35,637 bases of DNA from NCBI GenBank assembly GCA_001599915.1, contig BCIG01000044.1:1-35637 (forward strand), read 5' to 3'. The stretch's first letter is position 1; each line of letters begins with the position of its first letter. The notes beneath the pieces were generated by a model. It was not told the origin of the DNA. It worked only from the letters and a program-made list of their open reading frames with translations, and did not search any database. Position numbers and translations under genes: made by a program. This stretch comes from Symbiotaphrina buchneri (taxonomy: Eukaryota; Ascomycota; Symbiotaphrinales; Symbiotaphrinaceae). Of this stretch, positions 19,199-31,000 are shown one piece after another.

Positions 19199-21230
19199 CT
19201 AATCGGACAATGCTTCAATATCCACAACCTGGGAAACAACTGGTAAGCATCATCGCATTTCAACGACAAGTAGGGACAGCAGATCTCTCTTACTTCCTTC
19301 ACAGCCTCCGTGGTGAAGATAAGGGGGTTGTTCTCCTGAACACAGACACTATCCTCGATCCTGATGCCGATATTGCGGAAATGTTTAGGCCAGCGGTCGT
19401 CATCCGGAACATAAATGCCCCTGCTTATATCAGTCTCTTGGGCTTGTGGACAGATACAACGACACTTACGGCTCGACGGTGACGCATTGGCCATCTCTCA
19501 GGCTCTCCTTCCTAGTGTACCCAGAGCAGTCATGCACATCCAGGCCGATATAGTGCCCAAGATGGTGAGGGAAGAGCACGTCAATTGCCTGCAAGCCGTC
19601 AGTAAGCCCAGCTTGGCCGTCGAGTTTGGCTGGAGGTTCACGTTATTCGACATGTTGAATCCCAGATCTCTTAAATGTCGCTCGAGCCCATTGCGAGCAA
19701 TTTCATGGAGTTTATCTAGTGAGATGTTCGCATCCGCCCTACATAATGAAGTGCAACTTCTTTGCACCTTGAGAATCGCTTCATACAAGTCTCTTTGCGC
19801 ATCCGAGAACTTGCCATTCACCGGCCAAGTGCGTGTGATATCTGTGATATATCCTCCATATTCCTGGACTTGTCAGCGTGCTTTCACGAGAATATGTAAA
19901 TGCAAAACAACTTACTCCGCCGGCGTCCACAAGCACCAATTCTTCTGGACTTCTGACCGTTAGTTGGAATTACGGTGGAGACCATGAATAAGACCTTAAC
20001 ATATTATTATTTTGTACATAATGCATGCTTAAAGCATTCTACAAGGGATTAGCAAAGATGATATACATAAGCAAACATAATCATACCTTGCCTCCAGCCA
20101 CAACAGGGACGTAAGCTGACGTATGACAGCCCCTCGTCTTGAAGTTATACTCCATATATGCAGCTAATTTTGACTCCTCGGAAAAACGTTGACGCATGGC
20201 AGCCGTAAAGGTACGTGCAGACATCTGCCCAGCCAGCCTCATATTCTTGACTTCCGCAGGGCTTTTCGAGATCCGTAATTGATGAAGCATTTGTTTCAAA
20301 GGCCGGACCACGGACCCTTGGATGATTTTAGCGAAACCATCCTGCTCTGAGTTTGATGCTGAAAAAAATCGGCTGAAAGCTGATCTTTGGGCTGGCTTGC
20401 TCGGTATATCGGTGTAAACTTCTGAGGCCCTTGAGATTATGGACGGCAACTCAGTCTGGACACGATTGATATTTCCAGCCTATATGATAATCAGGAAGTT
20501 TTACACAGCGGCAGGTAGGCCTTCCCCCACCTCGTCTGCGTTGAAGATGTCCAAGGCGGCCTGAAGGCCGGATCGAGCGCCATCCCACTTTTCAGCTTCT
20601 GGGTCCTTGGGCCGGACAAAGAGATGAAATATGTGATCCCCATCGGGTCCAGTCCTCTCTAGTTATCATCAGCTAGTCATATCTAATGTACTCTGCTGTC
20701 TACTGAATACCTATAACAGCAAGAGCTTCCGGCTCGTTGAATCCTTGGTAGAAGTCAGTTAACAGTTGCTCAATGCTTGAGGATGCACAGGTGCTTTATA
20801 CCAGTAAGATAAAAGAAATTTGGGTCCTGATGGAATTCATAGAAGACTGGTCCCGATCGATACTTCATGTCTGATGCAAGCACGACCGCCATGGCCTTGT
20901 CGGGCAAGCGGGCGGCAAGCCGTGCGCGGCGTTGTGCATACTCCAAAGCAGAGATCCCAGGCGTTACTGTGTTACTCAACTGTAAGTCCAAAGAATTCGT
21001 GACAGCAGACCCAGACTTGACTTGCTTTCCCCAGCCTTAAGCAGATGTGGATGTGTCTCGTGCACGGGTTGTCCGAACTGCAGTTCGGCCGCAGAAACAG
21101 AAGCATAGGTGCGAATGCTCAAGAGTGGCCGCTTGAGCTCGACGAGGGCTGAAGCAGGCCGACTGATACCAGCTCGTCGAGGGCGTAGTGCGCTCTGCAA
21201 AAGGCCCAAGACACTCGTTTGGCGGGTCAT
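19199..21230 (-). CDS. ICP55: Mitochondrial intermediate-cleaving X-Pro aminopeptidase (Icp55-like, M24B)
   Basis: Icp55 trims one residue from imported mitochondrial proteins after matrix-peptidase cleavage, stabilising them under the N-end rule. Eleven exons (21026-21230, 20802-20966, 20711-20743, 20531-20658, 20087-20479, 19995-20038, 19916-19952, 19642-19863, 19470-19588, 19294-19420, 19199-19228) close in frame to 500 residues. The first ~45 residues are Arg/Ser/Leu-rich (MTRQTSVLGLLQSALRPRR), a presequence. The AMP_N domain follows (TPGISALEYAQRR, YRSGPVFYEFHQDPNFFYLTG). The M24 metal ligands are present: the Asp pair in LVDAGGEYGGYITDITRTWP, His in PHHLGHYIGLDVHD, Glu in TVEPGIYVP and Glu in GIRIEDSV. 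Intron 1 has a GC donor (GCAAGT) and intron 6 is only 42 bp. The last exon encodes VVDIEALSD. The ICP55 promoter is divergent from the sirtuin gene. Confidence 0.94.
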
Positions 21231-22136
21231 GATGGGAGCATCTGGTGCAGGTATACAAGCAATAGCAAACGGTGCACTGATGCTCGATGCTCCACGGCTG
21301 TGTGTATAAGGGCCGAGGGTCCAGATTCAGTGCCGTAACCACGGTACGTACAATACCTAGCAAAAAGGATGTCGTTCTACGAAGGTACGAAGTACACCGA
21401 GTAAAGGTGCGGACTACGGCGGACCGGGAGGACATCAAACGTTGAACCTCCGAGAGTTGGCGACGGCCCCTGGCCCCCCCCGCCATACGCATCCCATAAC
21501 TCCACTTTTGTAATGTCATTGAGACACTGGATCAATTTTCGAGGGAACCTTACGACCCATGCGCATGAATTCGCTTCGTATATCGGAGCATAGAATATGT
21601 TGGAGGCATCCGGTGGGCTGTTTGATGCCCTAATGCATGATGATATCTTTCAAAAGAAGCGGTTATTATAGGCAATTTATCATTGGCAGGTCGCGAGGGA
21701 GCGGAGTGAGTGGAGGTGCCGTGGTGCACAGATGGGGTTCCAAATAAGAGTTGCGGTAGAGGCGTCCCAGTCATTCGCAGAACCCTACAGGTGCTAGGGA
21801 GAGACAAGAAGAGGACAAGAGTACTGTCCAGTACTCCGTATAATAAATAATGCGCGGGTTTTCCTGAAGACGTCAAGCCGTGGCCACGGCGGCTAGGTAC
21901 CCTACAGCCTGGTCGGCAAATGATCCAAGCATCGGTCAAACATCGACTTTTGACTCCCACTCTTGTAGACCAGCCACTTCCGCGATCAATCGCGACCTCC
22001 ATCGCGCGACCGTGAAAAACCCCACCTAATACATAATACACGCTCGCCGTGGCCAAGCTAAGATTGGTCTCTGCTGCGAACATCAGATGGTCCTTCACCA
22101 TCAAACCTCATAGACCCCGGGCCATAATCTTCTCCT
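21231..22136. promoter_or_regulatory. Divergent intergenic region between ICP55 and the sirtuin gene
   Basis: These 906 bp lie between two outward-facing start codons. They contain GTACGAAGTAC-type words at about 21340-21400, an ACTCCGTATAATAAATAAT stretch at about 21833-21851, and no supported gene. The minus-strand frame of 184 codons at 21550-22104 has mixed composition and no motif I know, and it would overlap the likely sirtuin promoter. Confidence 0.45.
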
Positions 22137-23191
22137 ATGGCCTCAAGCTCCGGGTCCCCACTTATACCGTCTGAAGATATGGAGTCCTTCACGTCCCATC
22201 TTAAAACCTCAAAACGTATTCTTGCACTACTCGGTGCTGGCCTCTCGGCATCGTCCGGGCTGGCGACATTTCGTGGTGCCGGAGGGATGTGGAGGACGCA
22301 CGATGCGATGAGTCTGGCAACCCCGGAAGCATTCAACATCAATCCAGGCCTAGTGTGGCAGTTTTATAGCTACCGGAGGCATATGGCGCTGAAGGCGAGT
22401 CCAAATAGAGCTCACTTCGCATTAGCTGAATTGGCGAGACGGAACAAAGATTTTGTGACCTTGACTCAGAATGTTGACGGTGAGGGAGCACGAGGCTACG
22501 CTGCGGACCAGACTGACGATGTGTTCAAGGACTATCTCAACGTGCGAATCATCCGGAATCACAACTTCACCTGCTTCATGGATCACTCTTTGATATAAAG
22601 TGCACATCTTTCTACTGTGACTACACCGAACATAATAATTTCAAAGACCCCATCGTCCCTGCCCTTGCCATCCCAACGGTGTCGTCAAACGAGGAACCTG
22701 TGGACACTACAGGCCAGAGAGCTGGTCAGTCACTCTCGGCAGCTCTGAACCAGAGTCGGGCCGGCAGAGAGGCAGCAAGGGAGCTCGACATCTCGGACGA
22801 AAATGTGGAGATACCTGACCTAGATATCCGAGACCTGCCACATTGCCCGGAATGCAAGAGGGGTTTACTTCGTCCGCAGGTTGTATGGTTTGGCGAGCGA
22901 TTGCCCGAAAAGACAATTGCAGCCGTGGATGAGTGGATACGTCGGTCAGACAAGATAGACTTGATGCTCGTCATCGGCACCAGCTCGAAGGTGTATCCAG
23001 CGGCTGGATACGTTGATCGAGCAAGAGCCAAAGGGGCAAGAGTTGCGGTCATAAATATCGACCGAGCTGATGCCCCGGGAGGTGAATATGGATTGATGGA
23101 TGGTGACTGGTTCTTTCAGGGTGACGCGGGACAGATCGTGCCAGAGATATTGAAGCCGGTCATAGGGGAGGTGCGAATTCCTGAAAACTGA
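22137..23191 (+). CDS. Class III (SIRT5-like) NAD-dependent protein deacylase
   Basis: Sirtuins remove acyl groups from lysine using NAD; the SIRT5 class prefers acidic acyl groups such as succinyl and malonyl. Exons 22137-22479 and 22530-23191, with a 50-bp intron, give 334 residues. Visible motifs are the NAD loop GAGLSASSGLATFRGAGG (33-50), QNVDG joined by the splice to LSQRANHP, and the catalytic His131 in LLHGSLF. Zinc ligands are C-X4-C (139/144) and a later CPEC pair. GLLRPQVVWFGERLP, VIGTSSKVYPAAGY and WFFQGDAGQIVPEIL follow. Tyr77 and Arg80 (QFYSYRR) sit where SIRT5 has its acyl-carboxylate-binding Tyr102/Arg105, which supports desuccinylase-type activity by inference. About 75 residues, including a Ser/Glu-rich insert, separate the two zinc Cys pairs, longer than in SIRT5. 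No strong presequence is seen, so compartment is uncertain. Confidence 0.94.
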
Positions 23192-24618
23192 CCTGTTAGG
23201 TGCTATGCTGGGATGTCAATTCTGTTCTGGAGTCTATCACGGCCATTCCTTTGCTGGTAATGTATCTGTTTGTCAGGGGCACTCTCCAAGCCGTTTTCAG
23301 TCGTTGAGACGAAGCACAAAAAGGCAAAGTTGTGAGGCAGTAGCAGCGCAGCAGTGAATAAAGAGAAAGGATCCAAAGCCAGGACGGGATGTGAGCTAAC
23401 TCGCATGCCGTATAGAAATCGCAAGAAGATGGTCATTTCAAGCAAGAAACCAGTGACTGATGCAGTAACAGCACGGTATCTGGACGCGTTACGTTAGTTC
23501 AGTGACATGCGGCTGCTCTGTAGACGACCGATGTGTCACATGATGCAGCATTGGTGCAGTCAGGGGGTAAGGCAGGTAGGTAAGGTGAGGGAGGTATTCG
23601 GAGTGACGGACTACAGGCACCTGGGACGTCTCCTGCCGAGGAAGTCGTTCGAGTGCAGGGGACAAGGCGGATGCGGGGTCTATCTATACAGGCGACGCCG
23701 GTCAGATAAGGTACCTCAAAGTACAGGCAAAACAAGTAAAGCACCGTCACTTCTTCCTCCTATGCGATCCACCAGTCCTAGCCAGCCCTCGGACCGCCTA
23801 CCCCACATGCGGTAGTCGTTCAGCAGTCGAGATCTCCCACAGGGAAACTGGAAAAGACGGCAACAGCAGTCAGAGTTGAAATGGGTGTGGATGTCTATAG
23901 CCGGAGAGGGAGACATCAGGTTGTTAGTGGAAGCTGTCCAAGTACGATGTCCCGTATCTAGCCGCATTGAAATTCGAAGAGCGTCGTCGCATCGGCTTCA
24001 CCGGCCGATGGTGCTAAAGCCGTCGTAAGGTGCCTGCGGTAAGGTAAGGTACCTTTCGTACCCTCTCCTTCTGACGTGAAAAGAAGTCTTCTCCGACGGG
24101 GTAGTCTGGCATGTCATTCCCCACTCTGTAAAGTACCTAACCTTTAAGAAGAGAGTTGTACTTGGGGACTCTGTGATTCGGAGCAGGCCGCGACCCTTCT
24201 CAGCTTCTGTTCCTGCTTCACCCGGCAGCTGTGTCTGGACCTTCCGAGATATTCTCGTGACGCTGACCGGCCGCAAGCATTGGACTAGCGGCGGCCAGAT
24301 GGGGCCATGGCCTGCCAATCAGCGCGGGCCTTTTGGTCGTACTGGTCGGTGCTCCATGTATTGCATACCGCCACCGATGGCGTAAGTTGGCTGCAGCCGT
24401 CGCTGTAACCCCCGTAATCGTGTAATCGAGGCTGGTATTGTCGGGCGTTTGCGCGCACGGAGGGGACCCAGATACGGGCAGCAGCGCAGCCAGACCTTAG
24501 CCATCGTCGGTATCGATCCATCACCTTGAACCAAGCCGAAACTCTCACTTCGGCGCTACTCTGCCTTCCCTTACCCTCTTCCGAACCGTTTAAGTAGTCC
24601 AGACGCCCCGGATCGACC
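23192..24618. promoter_or_regulatory. Long upstream region of the PEP carboxykinase gene
   Basis: This 1.4-kb region lies between the sirtuin stop and the PEPCK start, both genes being plus strand. It should hold the sirtuin 3' UTR and the carbon-regulated PEPCK promoter. A GCGGGG word near 23674 fits the CreA consensus SYGGRG, but that consensus is short and weak evidence. Dispersed motif copies lie at 23704-23716 and 24041-24060. The pyrimidine-rich stretch at 24555-24590 fits a fungal promoter or leader. Frames at 23507-24385 on both strands show no recognisable protein. Confidence 0.45.
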
Positions 24619-27290
24619 ATGTCCAATTCAATTCCTCAAAATACTACAATTCCCTTCCGGAGCACCTCTCCAGGCCCTCTGTCTCAAGACTTTGCCCGTC
24701 AACAGATCCAAAAGCAGCAGAGCAGCAACTATCATTCGACGTCCCTACGCACCATGGTTGCGAACAACGTCAACAAGACTGCCCTCCACCCTGGCGGTGT
24801 GCAGTAAGTTGCCGTCGCCCGCCCGTCCAGCTTTCTACTCTTGAATGCACAGACCGACTGACCGCGCTCCAAATATCAGGCCGACCACAGAACACACGGA
24901 GCTGGAGGAGGAACTGCATGAAAAGGCCAACATTGATTACGAACGTGTTGCCATCGTAAGACTCCCTCGTTGCCTTGCGTTGCCGTGTGCTTTGCGGAGC
25001 TCGCCTGACACCTCATACAGGTAGCAAATCCCTCCGTTGCAGCTCTTTACGAAGATGCACTTGTCTACGAGACCGGCTCGGCCATCACATCATCTGGTGC
25101 GTTGTCTGCTTACTCGGGCGCGAAGACGGGTCGCTCGCCCTCGGACAAACGAATTGTCAAAGAGGCTGGCTCCGAGAAGGACATCTGGTGGGGCCCGGTG
25201 AACAAGGAGATGAGCCCAGAAGTACGTTCTAATTCTTCACGCAATTTTCGTTTTTCCATTTTCATTGTTTGGCCCGAGCTTGCATTCACCCTCTTCATTA
25301 TGATTCATCCTCTTCATTATCTCGCAAGGGTCACATCCTATCTCCAGCACTTGCTTGTTGTGCGCAGAGACGTCATCAACATGTGGCGCCCCCTCCCCCC
25401 TTCGTGTTCCGCAATTTGTTTGCCGAGGGTCTGTCGGTTGTAAGGAGCGGGAATTGTGAGCAAAGTTGTCGATCTGGGCCGCCCTGCCCCGCATTTCGCT
25501 TTCGGCTGCCAGACCCCACCAAAAAAAACACTGGAACAACCAACAGCCGAGGGCCTCAGCTTGCGTCCGTTTAGCGAATCACCAACGCTCTGTTCCCCCT
25601 TCCTCCTTCCCCTTCCCGCTTCCCGTCACCGCGGGTCCCGTTCGGCCACATCACGTGCACTCGTCCTGTTCTGCAATTTTATTCTATGTTTGATGGCATG
25701 AATCTAATCCTTTGACTTCAACTGACTCACTGCTCTAGGTCTGGCGCATCAACAGAGAACGTGCTGTCGACTACCTGAATACAAGAAATCGCATTTATGT
25801 CGTCGATGGGTTCGCTGGGTGGGACGAGCGGTACAGGATCAATGTCCGCGTCGTCTGCGCCCGAGCGTATCACGCACTATTCATGCGTAATATGCTCATC
25901 AGACCTACCCGGGAGGAGTTGAAGAACTTCCACCCTGACTATGTCATCTACAACGCCGGATCGTTTCCCGCAAACAGATATACTACCGGGATGACTTCGG
26001 CCACGTCGGTTGCTATCAACTTCGCCGAGAAGGAAATGGTTATCCTGGGTACCGAGTACGCCGGAGAGATGAAGAAGGGTGTCTTCACAGTACTCTTCTA
26101 CGAAATGCCCGTCAAACACAATGTCCTCACCCTGCATTCGTCCGCAAATGAGGGCAAGGATGGAGACGTCACCGTCTTCTTTGGTCTTTCTGGCACAGGA
26201 AAGACTACCCTCTCAGCGGACCCCAAACGCGCTCTCATCGGCGATGACGAACACTGCTGGAGTGACCGTGGTGTCTTCAACATTGAGGGTGGGGTAAGTA
26301 GCGCTCAATGCCCCTATTTGACTATCCTAACAGCGATCGCCAGTGCTACGCCAAGTGCATTGGCTTGTCTGCGGAGAAGGAGCCAGACATCTTCAACGCC
26401 ATCAAGTTTGGAGCAATCCTGGAGAACGTGGTCTTCGACCCAGAGACCCGTGTTGTGGACTATGACGATGCCACATTGACGGAGAATACCAGATGGTGGG
26501 TTGGATATCTCTTGGAGAGCCAGTAATTCTATTGTACTGACTTTCGCAGCGCCTATCCCATCGAATACATTGAGAACGCCAAGATTCCTTGTCTGTCGTT
26601 CAACCACCCCACAAACATAATCCTCCTAACCTGCGACGCTCGCGGTGTGCTTCCTCCCATCTCCAAACTCAACTCCTCGCAAACCATGTTCCATTTCATC
26701 TCCGGTTATACCTCAAAAATGGCGGGCACCGAGCAAGGTGTGACCGAGCCGCAAGCCACTTTCTCTTCATGCTTCGCACAACCCTTCCTGGCCCTCCATC
26801 CTATGCGGTATGCAAAGATGTTGGCCGACAAAATTACCGAGCACAAGGCAAACGCTTGGCTCTTGAACACCGGCTGGGTTGGTGCCGGCGCCGCTACCGG
26901 TGGCAAACGCTGCCCGTACGTATCACAAATGAACTTCTGTGACGAGATGCATTGTGCTGACATGCTACAGACTCAAATATACTCGCGCTATCCTCGACGC
27001 TATCCACTCTGGAGAGCTAGCGAAAGCGGAATATGAGACTTATGACACCTTCAATCTGCAGGTTCCCAAGAGCTGCCCCGGTGTCCCAGATGAGCTTCTG
27101 AACCCCAAGAAGTCGTGGACCGGTAAGGCCGACTTCAAGGAGGAGGTGACGAAGCTTGGCTCCCTGTTCGTCGAGAACTTCAAGAAATACTCCGACCAAG
27201 CGACACCGGAAGTCATCGCAGCTGGTGAGTAGACTGTTATCAGTGATGTGAATATGGCAATGCTGATAGTGAACAGGACCCCAGGTCTGA
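24619..27290 (+). CDS. PCK1: Phosphoenolpyruvate carboxykinase (ATP)
   Basis: This enzyme converts oxaloacetate and ATP to PEP, CO2 and ADP, the committed cytosolic step of gluconeogenesis (acuF in Aspergillus). Eight exons (24619-24803, 24880-24955, 25021-25221, 25739-26293, 26344-26495, 26550-26915, 26971-27224, 27277-27290) give 600 residues. Family motifs are [25 protein letters not shown], the kinase-1 loop [11 protein letters not shown] (about 303-313), [18 protein letters not shown], and [17 protein letters not shown] after intron 4. Exon 6 holds [18 protein letters not shown] and the substrate region [17 protein letters not shown]. The N-terminal ~65 residues are Ser/Gln-rich and typical only of fungal enzymes. 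Intron 3 is 517 bp, ten times the others. The last exon adds only PQV; retention of intron 7 would end the protein with GE at a TAG in the intron. Confidence 0.96.
25222..25738 (+). other. Unusually long (517 bp) third intron of the PEPCK gene
   Basis: The intron runs from donor GTACGT to acceptor GCTCTAG with a plausible CTGAC branch just upstream. It is pyrimidine-rich at 25540-25640 and contains a CACGTG palindrome at 25652-25657. It has no recognisable gene; the short frames inside it are on both strands and lack family motifs. Its flanks, ending MSPE and starting [10 protein letters not shown], join exactly as in PEPCK homologues. Confidence 0.75.
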
Positions 27291-28020
27291 TGGGATGCAA
27301 ACCATCTGCGTTGCACTTTGAGAAGCATTTTGTTCGGTATAAGGGATTGAGGTATCCGCTGAGCAGCAAAAGAGTGGTAGTCAGCAAGCTTAACGATGAT
27401 CTTTACAAATTGTATCTTAAGCCTAGTCATGTATACTGATGATGACCTGTACGTTGATTCGTCTTGTCCGCTTCTGCTCGATATCTTGTAGCCCTTCTTG
27501 CCTCTTGCTCAGCTGCAAAATGAGAATTCATCAAACCTCTTATGACTGAAAGACTGCGTCCATGGGGTTTTCCTCTTTCTTTGGGTTAGTGGTAGTTGAG
27601 CTTTGAAAGGCAAGATATCGAAGCCGGGTACTTTGAGGTGGAAGGCGCACCATGCCGTCTAGACCTAAGCCGTCGATGGCTGTGGCACTGTGGCGCACGC
27701 AACGTCCCCGCACAGCCTTACGAAATACGTACCTACAAGGTATCGCACCCTCGTCCCCTAAGGTAAGGTAGTAGGTACTCGTACTTTGTTCCCGTAGAGC
27801 TGCTGTCGAGGTCCGGTCTAACTTCCGTGTGCCTACCTCGTCTTTTGCAAATTGTTCCCAATATTATCCCCGCAGTCCCCAAAACACGTCTCGAATGAGG
27901 CGCCTATCGACATGTCTATGACTAGAGAGCTAATCCCATGCTGGCTGAAGTCTTTGCCCGTCGGCGCGTCTCTTGATACCGATAGCTTGGCGATGCGATA
28001 GACGTCAAGAAGGGCGCGCC
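27291..28020. promoter_or_regulatory. Intergenic region between PEPCK and PAN2
   Basis: These 730 bp hold the PEPCK 3' flank and the PAN2 promoter. The dispersed motif appears at about 27758-27770 (CTAAGGTAAGGTA) next to GTAC-rich words. No gene is supported. Confidence 0.45.
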
Positions 28021-31000
28021 ATGGAAGCCGATTGGGATGAGGTAAACTCCCCTCGGCCGCCGCCTCGAAGACCCGTCGACTCTGTCTGATGCTGAAGCTT
28101 TGCAGGTCGCCCGCATTGGGCTGCCTCCACCGGGGCTGCATGCGTTACCTACGCCCGCAAGCACATTGGCTTTCGACGTGAGCCAGGAGCTACTATGGGT
28201 AGGCAATGAATACGTGAGCGGCCGCAGTAATCCCTCTACGTTATCAGGCCGCAGCTGATCTCATGGTGCAGGGCCGTGTCATGTCCTTCTACGGCCCCGA
28301 CCTGCAAAAATACGCCTCTTTCAAAGCTCATCCCTCGACAGAAGGGGCGGTCAAACAACTGTTGTTCAATGACAAAGGCGTAATATCTGTAGCTTCTCGG
28401 AGCGTGCACATGTCTTTGCGCCGAGGATTGGCGGAATGGCACTTGTCGTAGGCAATCCACCTGTTCGATATAGGAGGCGACTGACCAAAAAAAGGCAAGA
28501 CAACATGAAAGATCTAAGGTGTATGAGCTACACTTCCAAAGGGACATCAGAATTACTCGTGGCTGGGTGTCAGAATACCATGTTTCTCGTCGATGTCAAC
28601 AAAGGAGCAGTTATCAATGAAGTACCTACCTTCTGCCCTCGACGAAAGCACGCGCTGACCAAAGAAGATGCATACGGAGGACAACTACACAATCATGCGC
28701 CGAAGTCACTATATTTGTGCTGCCACCGATACAGGTTCGGTCAACATGCTTGACCCTATCACTTTCAAAGTCGTTAAGACATGGAAAGCCCACAGTGCTT
28801 GGATCAATGATATGGACGCTCGAAACAGTTTCCTTGTCACTTGTGGTTACTCTCCACGGCAGCAGCAGAATTTCATGCTGGACCCTCTTGCGAATGTCTT
28901 TGATCTCAAGACAATGACTCCACTGCCTCCTATTCCCTTTCATGCAGGAGCAGCTTTTGTTCGCATGCATCCACGAATGTCTACAACAAGCTTTGTGGCC
29001 TCTCAAACGGGTCAATTGCAAGTAGTGGACCTCATGAATCCCAATACCGTCAACTTGAGACAGATCAATACGGCAAACTATCTGACGTCGCTTGAACTGG
29101 CTCCTTCCGGTGAAGCTTTGGTTGTTGCTGATGGTGATTGTTTTCTGCATCTCTGGGGCTCACCGACAAAACTACATTTTGCGGACTTGAGCACTCCGAC
29201 GGAACTAGCTGATATAGTGCCCACTGCAACCCATATGGCATGGGGAACAGATCAGTTTGTGCCCTTCAATCAGACTGTTCGGTCGAAATCTAACATTCGC
29301 CAATTGTAGACCCTTGAATACTATAGGACTTCCCTACTATCGCGAACAACTCCTCTCCGCTTGGCCGAGTCACCTGGTATTTGAAGTTGGAGCTCCACCA
29401 GCAAAAGTTGATCCAGACATCCTGGCGGCTTTGACTACCACGGAATTTGGCGGCTTTGCACCGAATCCCAAGAAGAAGCGAAGAAATGAATTTGAGGATA
29501 CAAGACGACTTGAAAAAGCAAGTGCACCATTGATGGCGCCCAAATTTCTGAGTGAGAAAGCTCGTCAGTCCAGAGATGGTATAACGTTAGGACCGGTTCT
29601 CGGAGAGCTTTCCGATTCACTCGAAGACTCCTCTTTGGTAGATGTGAATAAAGCAGACGTCCCTGTGATGTACAGGAATGTCGAGATCAAATACAGCAAG
29701 TTCGGGGTAGATGACTTTGACTTTGAGTGAGTGCGAGAATGAGCAAGCAGGGTTTGGGGCTGACAATGCGCAGGTACTACAACAAAACCAAATATTCTGG
29801 GCTAGAGACACACATCACAAATTCCTATGCTAATCCTTTATTACAACTATACAAATTCACCCCCTTCCTACGAAATCTAGCCTTGCATCATACGGCAACG
29901 GCCTGTCTGATAGAGACATGCCTTCTCTGTGAAATGGGGTTTTTGTTTGATATGTTAGACAGGGCCAATGGCCAGAATTGCCAGGCTACAAATTTTCTCA
30001 AGACTTTTAGCAGCTTGCCCCCAGGTATGGCTCTCAGGATCATCTTGGGTGTGCTGTATTTGACTGTTCTAGCTGGTGGCATGGGGCTTTTGGAAGAGAA
30101 TTCGCCCAACACCCCCCTTACGACCATGATCCAATCAATGAACCGTTTCCTTCTGGATTGGATTGCAAAAGATTTCAAACAAGTTTCACATCAATCGGGT
30201 CAACTCGATCAAGTGCGTTTCATTCCATTTCACTCCGCAAATCCATGCTGAGCAAGTTCAGGTTCTAGCAACGGCTGCAGTTTCGAGTATCCGGTGTGTT
30301 CATTGTAATACGGAAACTGTCCGCCCAGGTGGTACATATGTCAACGAGTTGATGTATCCGGGCAAAGTAAGCTCGCCGCTGCTTCATTGAGTTTCTCGAC
30401 TGACACAGTCTTCCAGGGCAGAAACTCATTGCGTCGATCTGAACCAACGTTTTCACAGATTCTCAAAGCGAGTGTGGAGAGAGAAAATCAGACCCGGGGC
30501 TGGTGCGACAAGTGCCGAAGATATCAACAGCTTACCACACGGAAGACAATCCAAAGCGTGCCTCTAGTCTTGATGATCAATACCGCCATCAATAGCCCGG
30601 AGGCTAGGCATCTTTGGTCAATCCCGGGTTGGCTACCAAACGAGATAGGGATCATAGTTGAGAATGGGCAATTCTTTTGCTACGAAGGAGAAGATCTCAA
30701 ACTACATATGCAACGAGGATATCATTACATCATGCTATATGAGCTTATTGGCGTCGTAGCTGATGTCAGCAGCTCGGAACAGCAAAAATCCCATCTGGTA
30801 TCCCTTGTGAACGGTATGTGTCGAGCCGGTCCTCGCGACGTCTGCTTATCCTAGATAGTGGCGCTCTCTTCAACCGATACGGACGCTGATGGTCAATGGC
30901 ATCTCTTTAACGATTTCCTTGTCAGAAGAGTCTCCAAAGAAGAAGCCTTCAGATTTGTACCCACATGGAAATTGCCGTCCGTTCTAGCATTTCAAATCAA

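Noticed and set aside
21550-22104. 184-codon minus-strand frame between ICP55 and the sirtuin gene
   Set aside because: No recognisable motif, poor composition and it would fill the likely sirtuin promoter.
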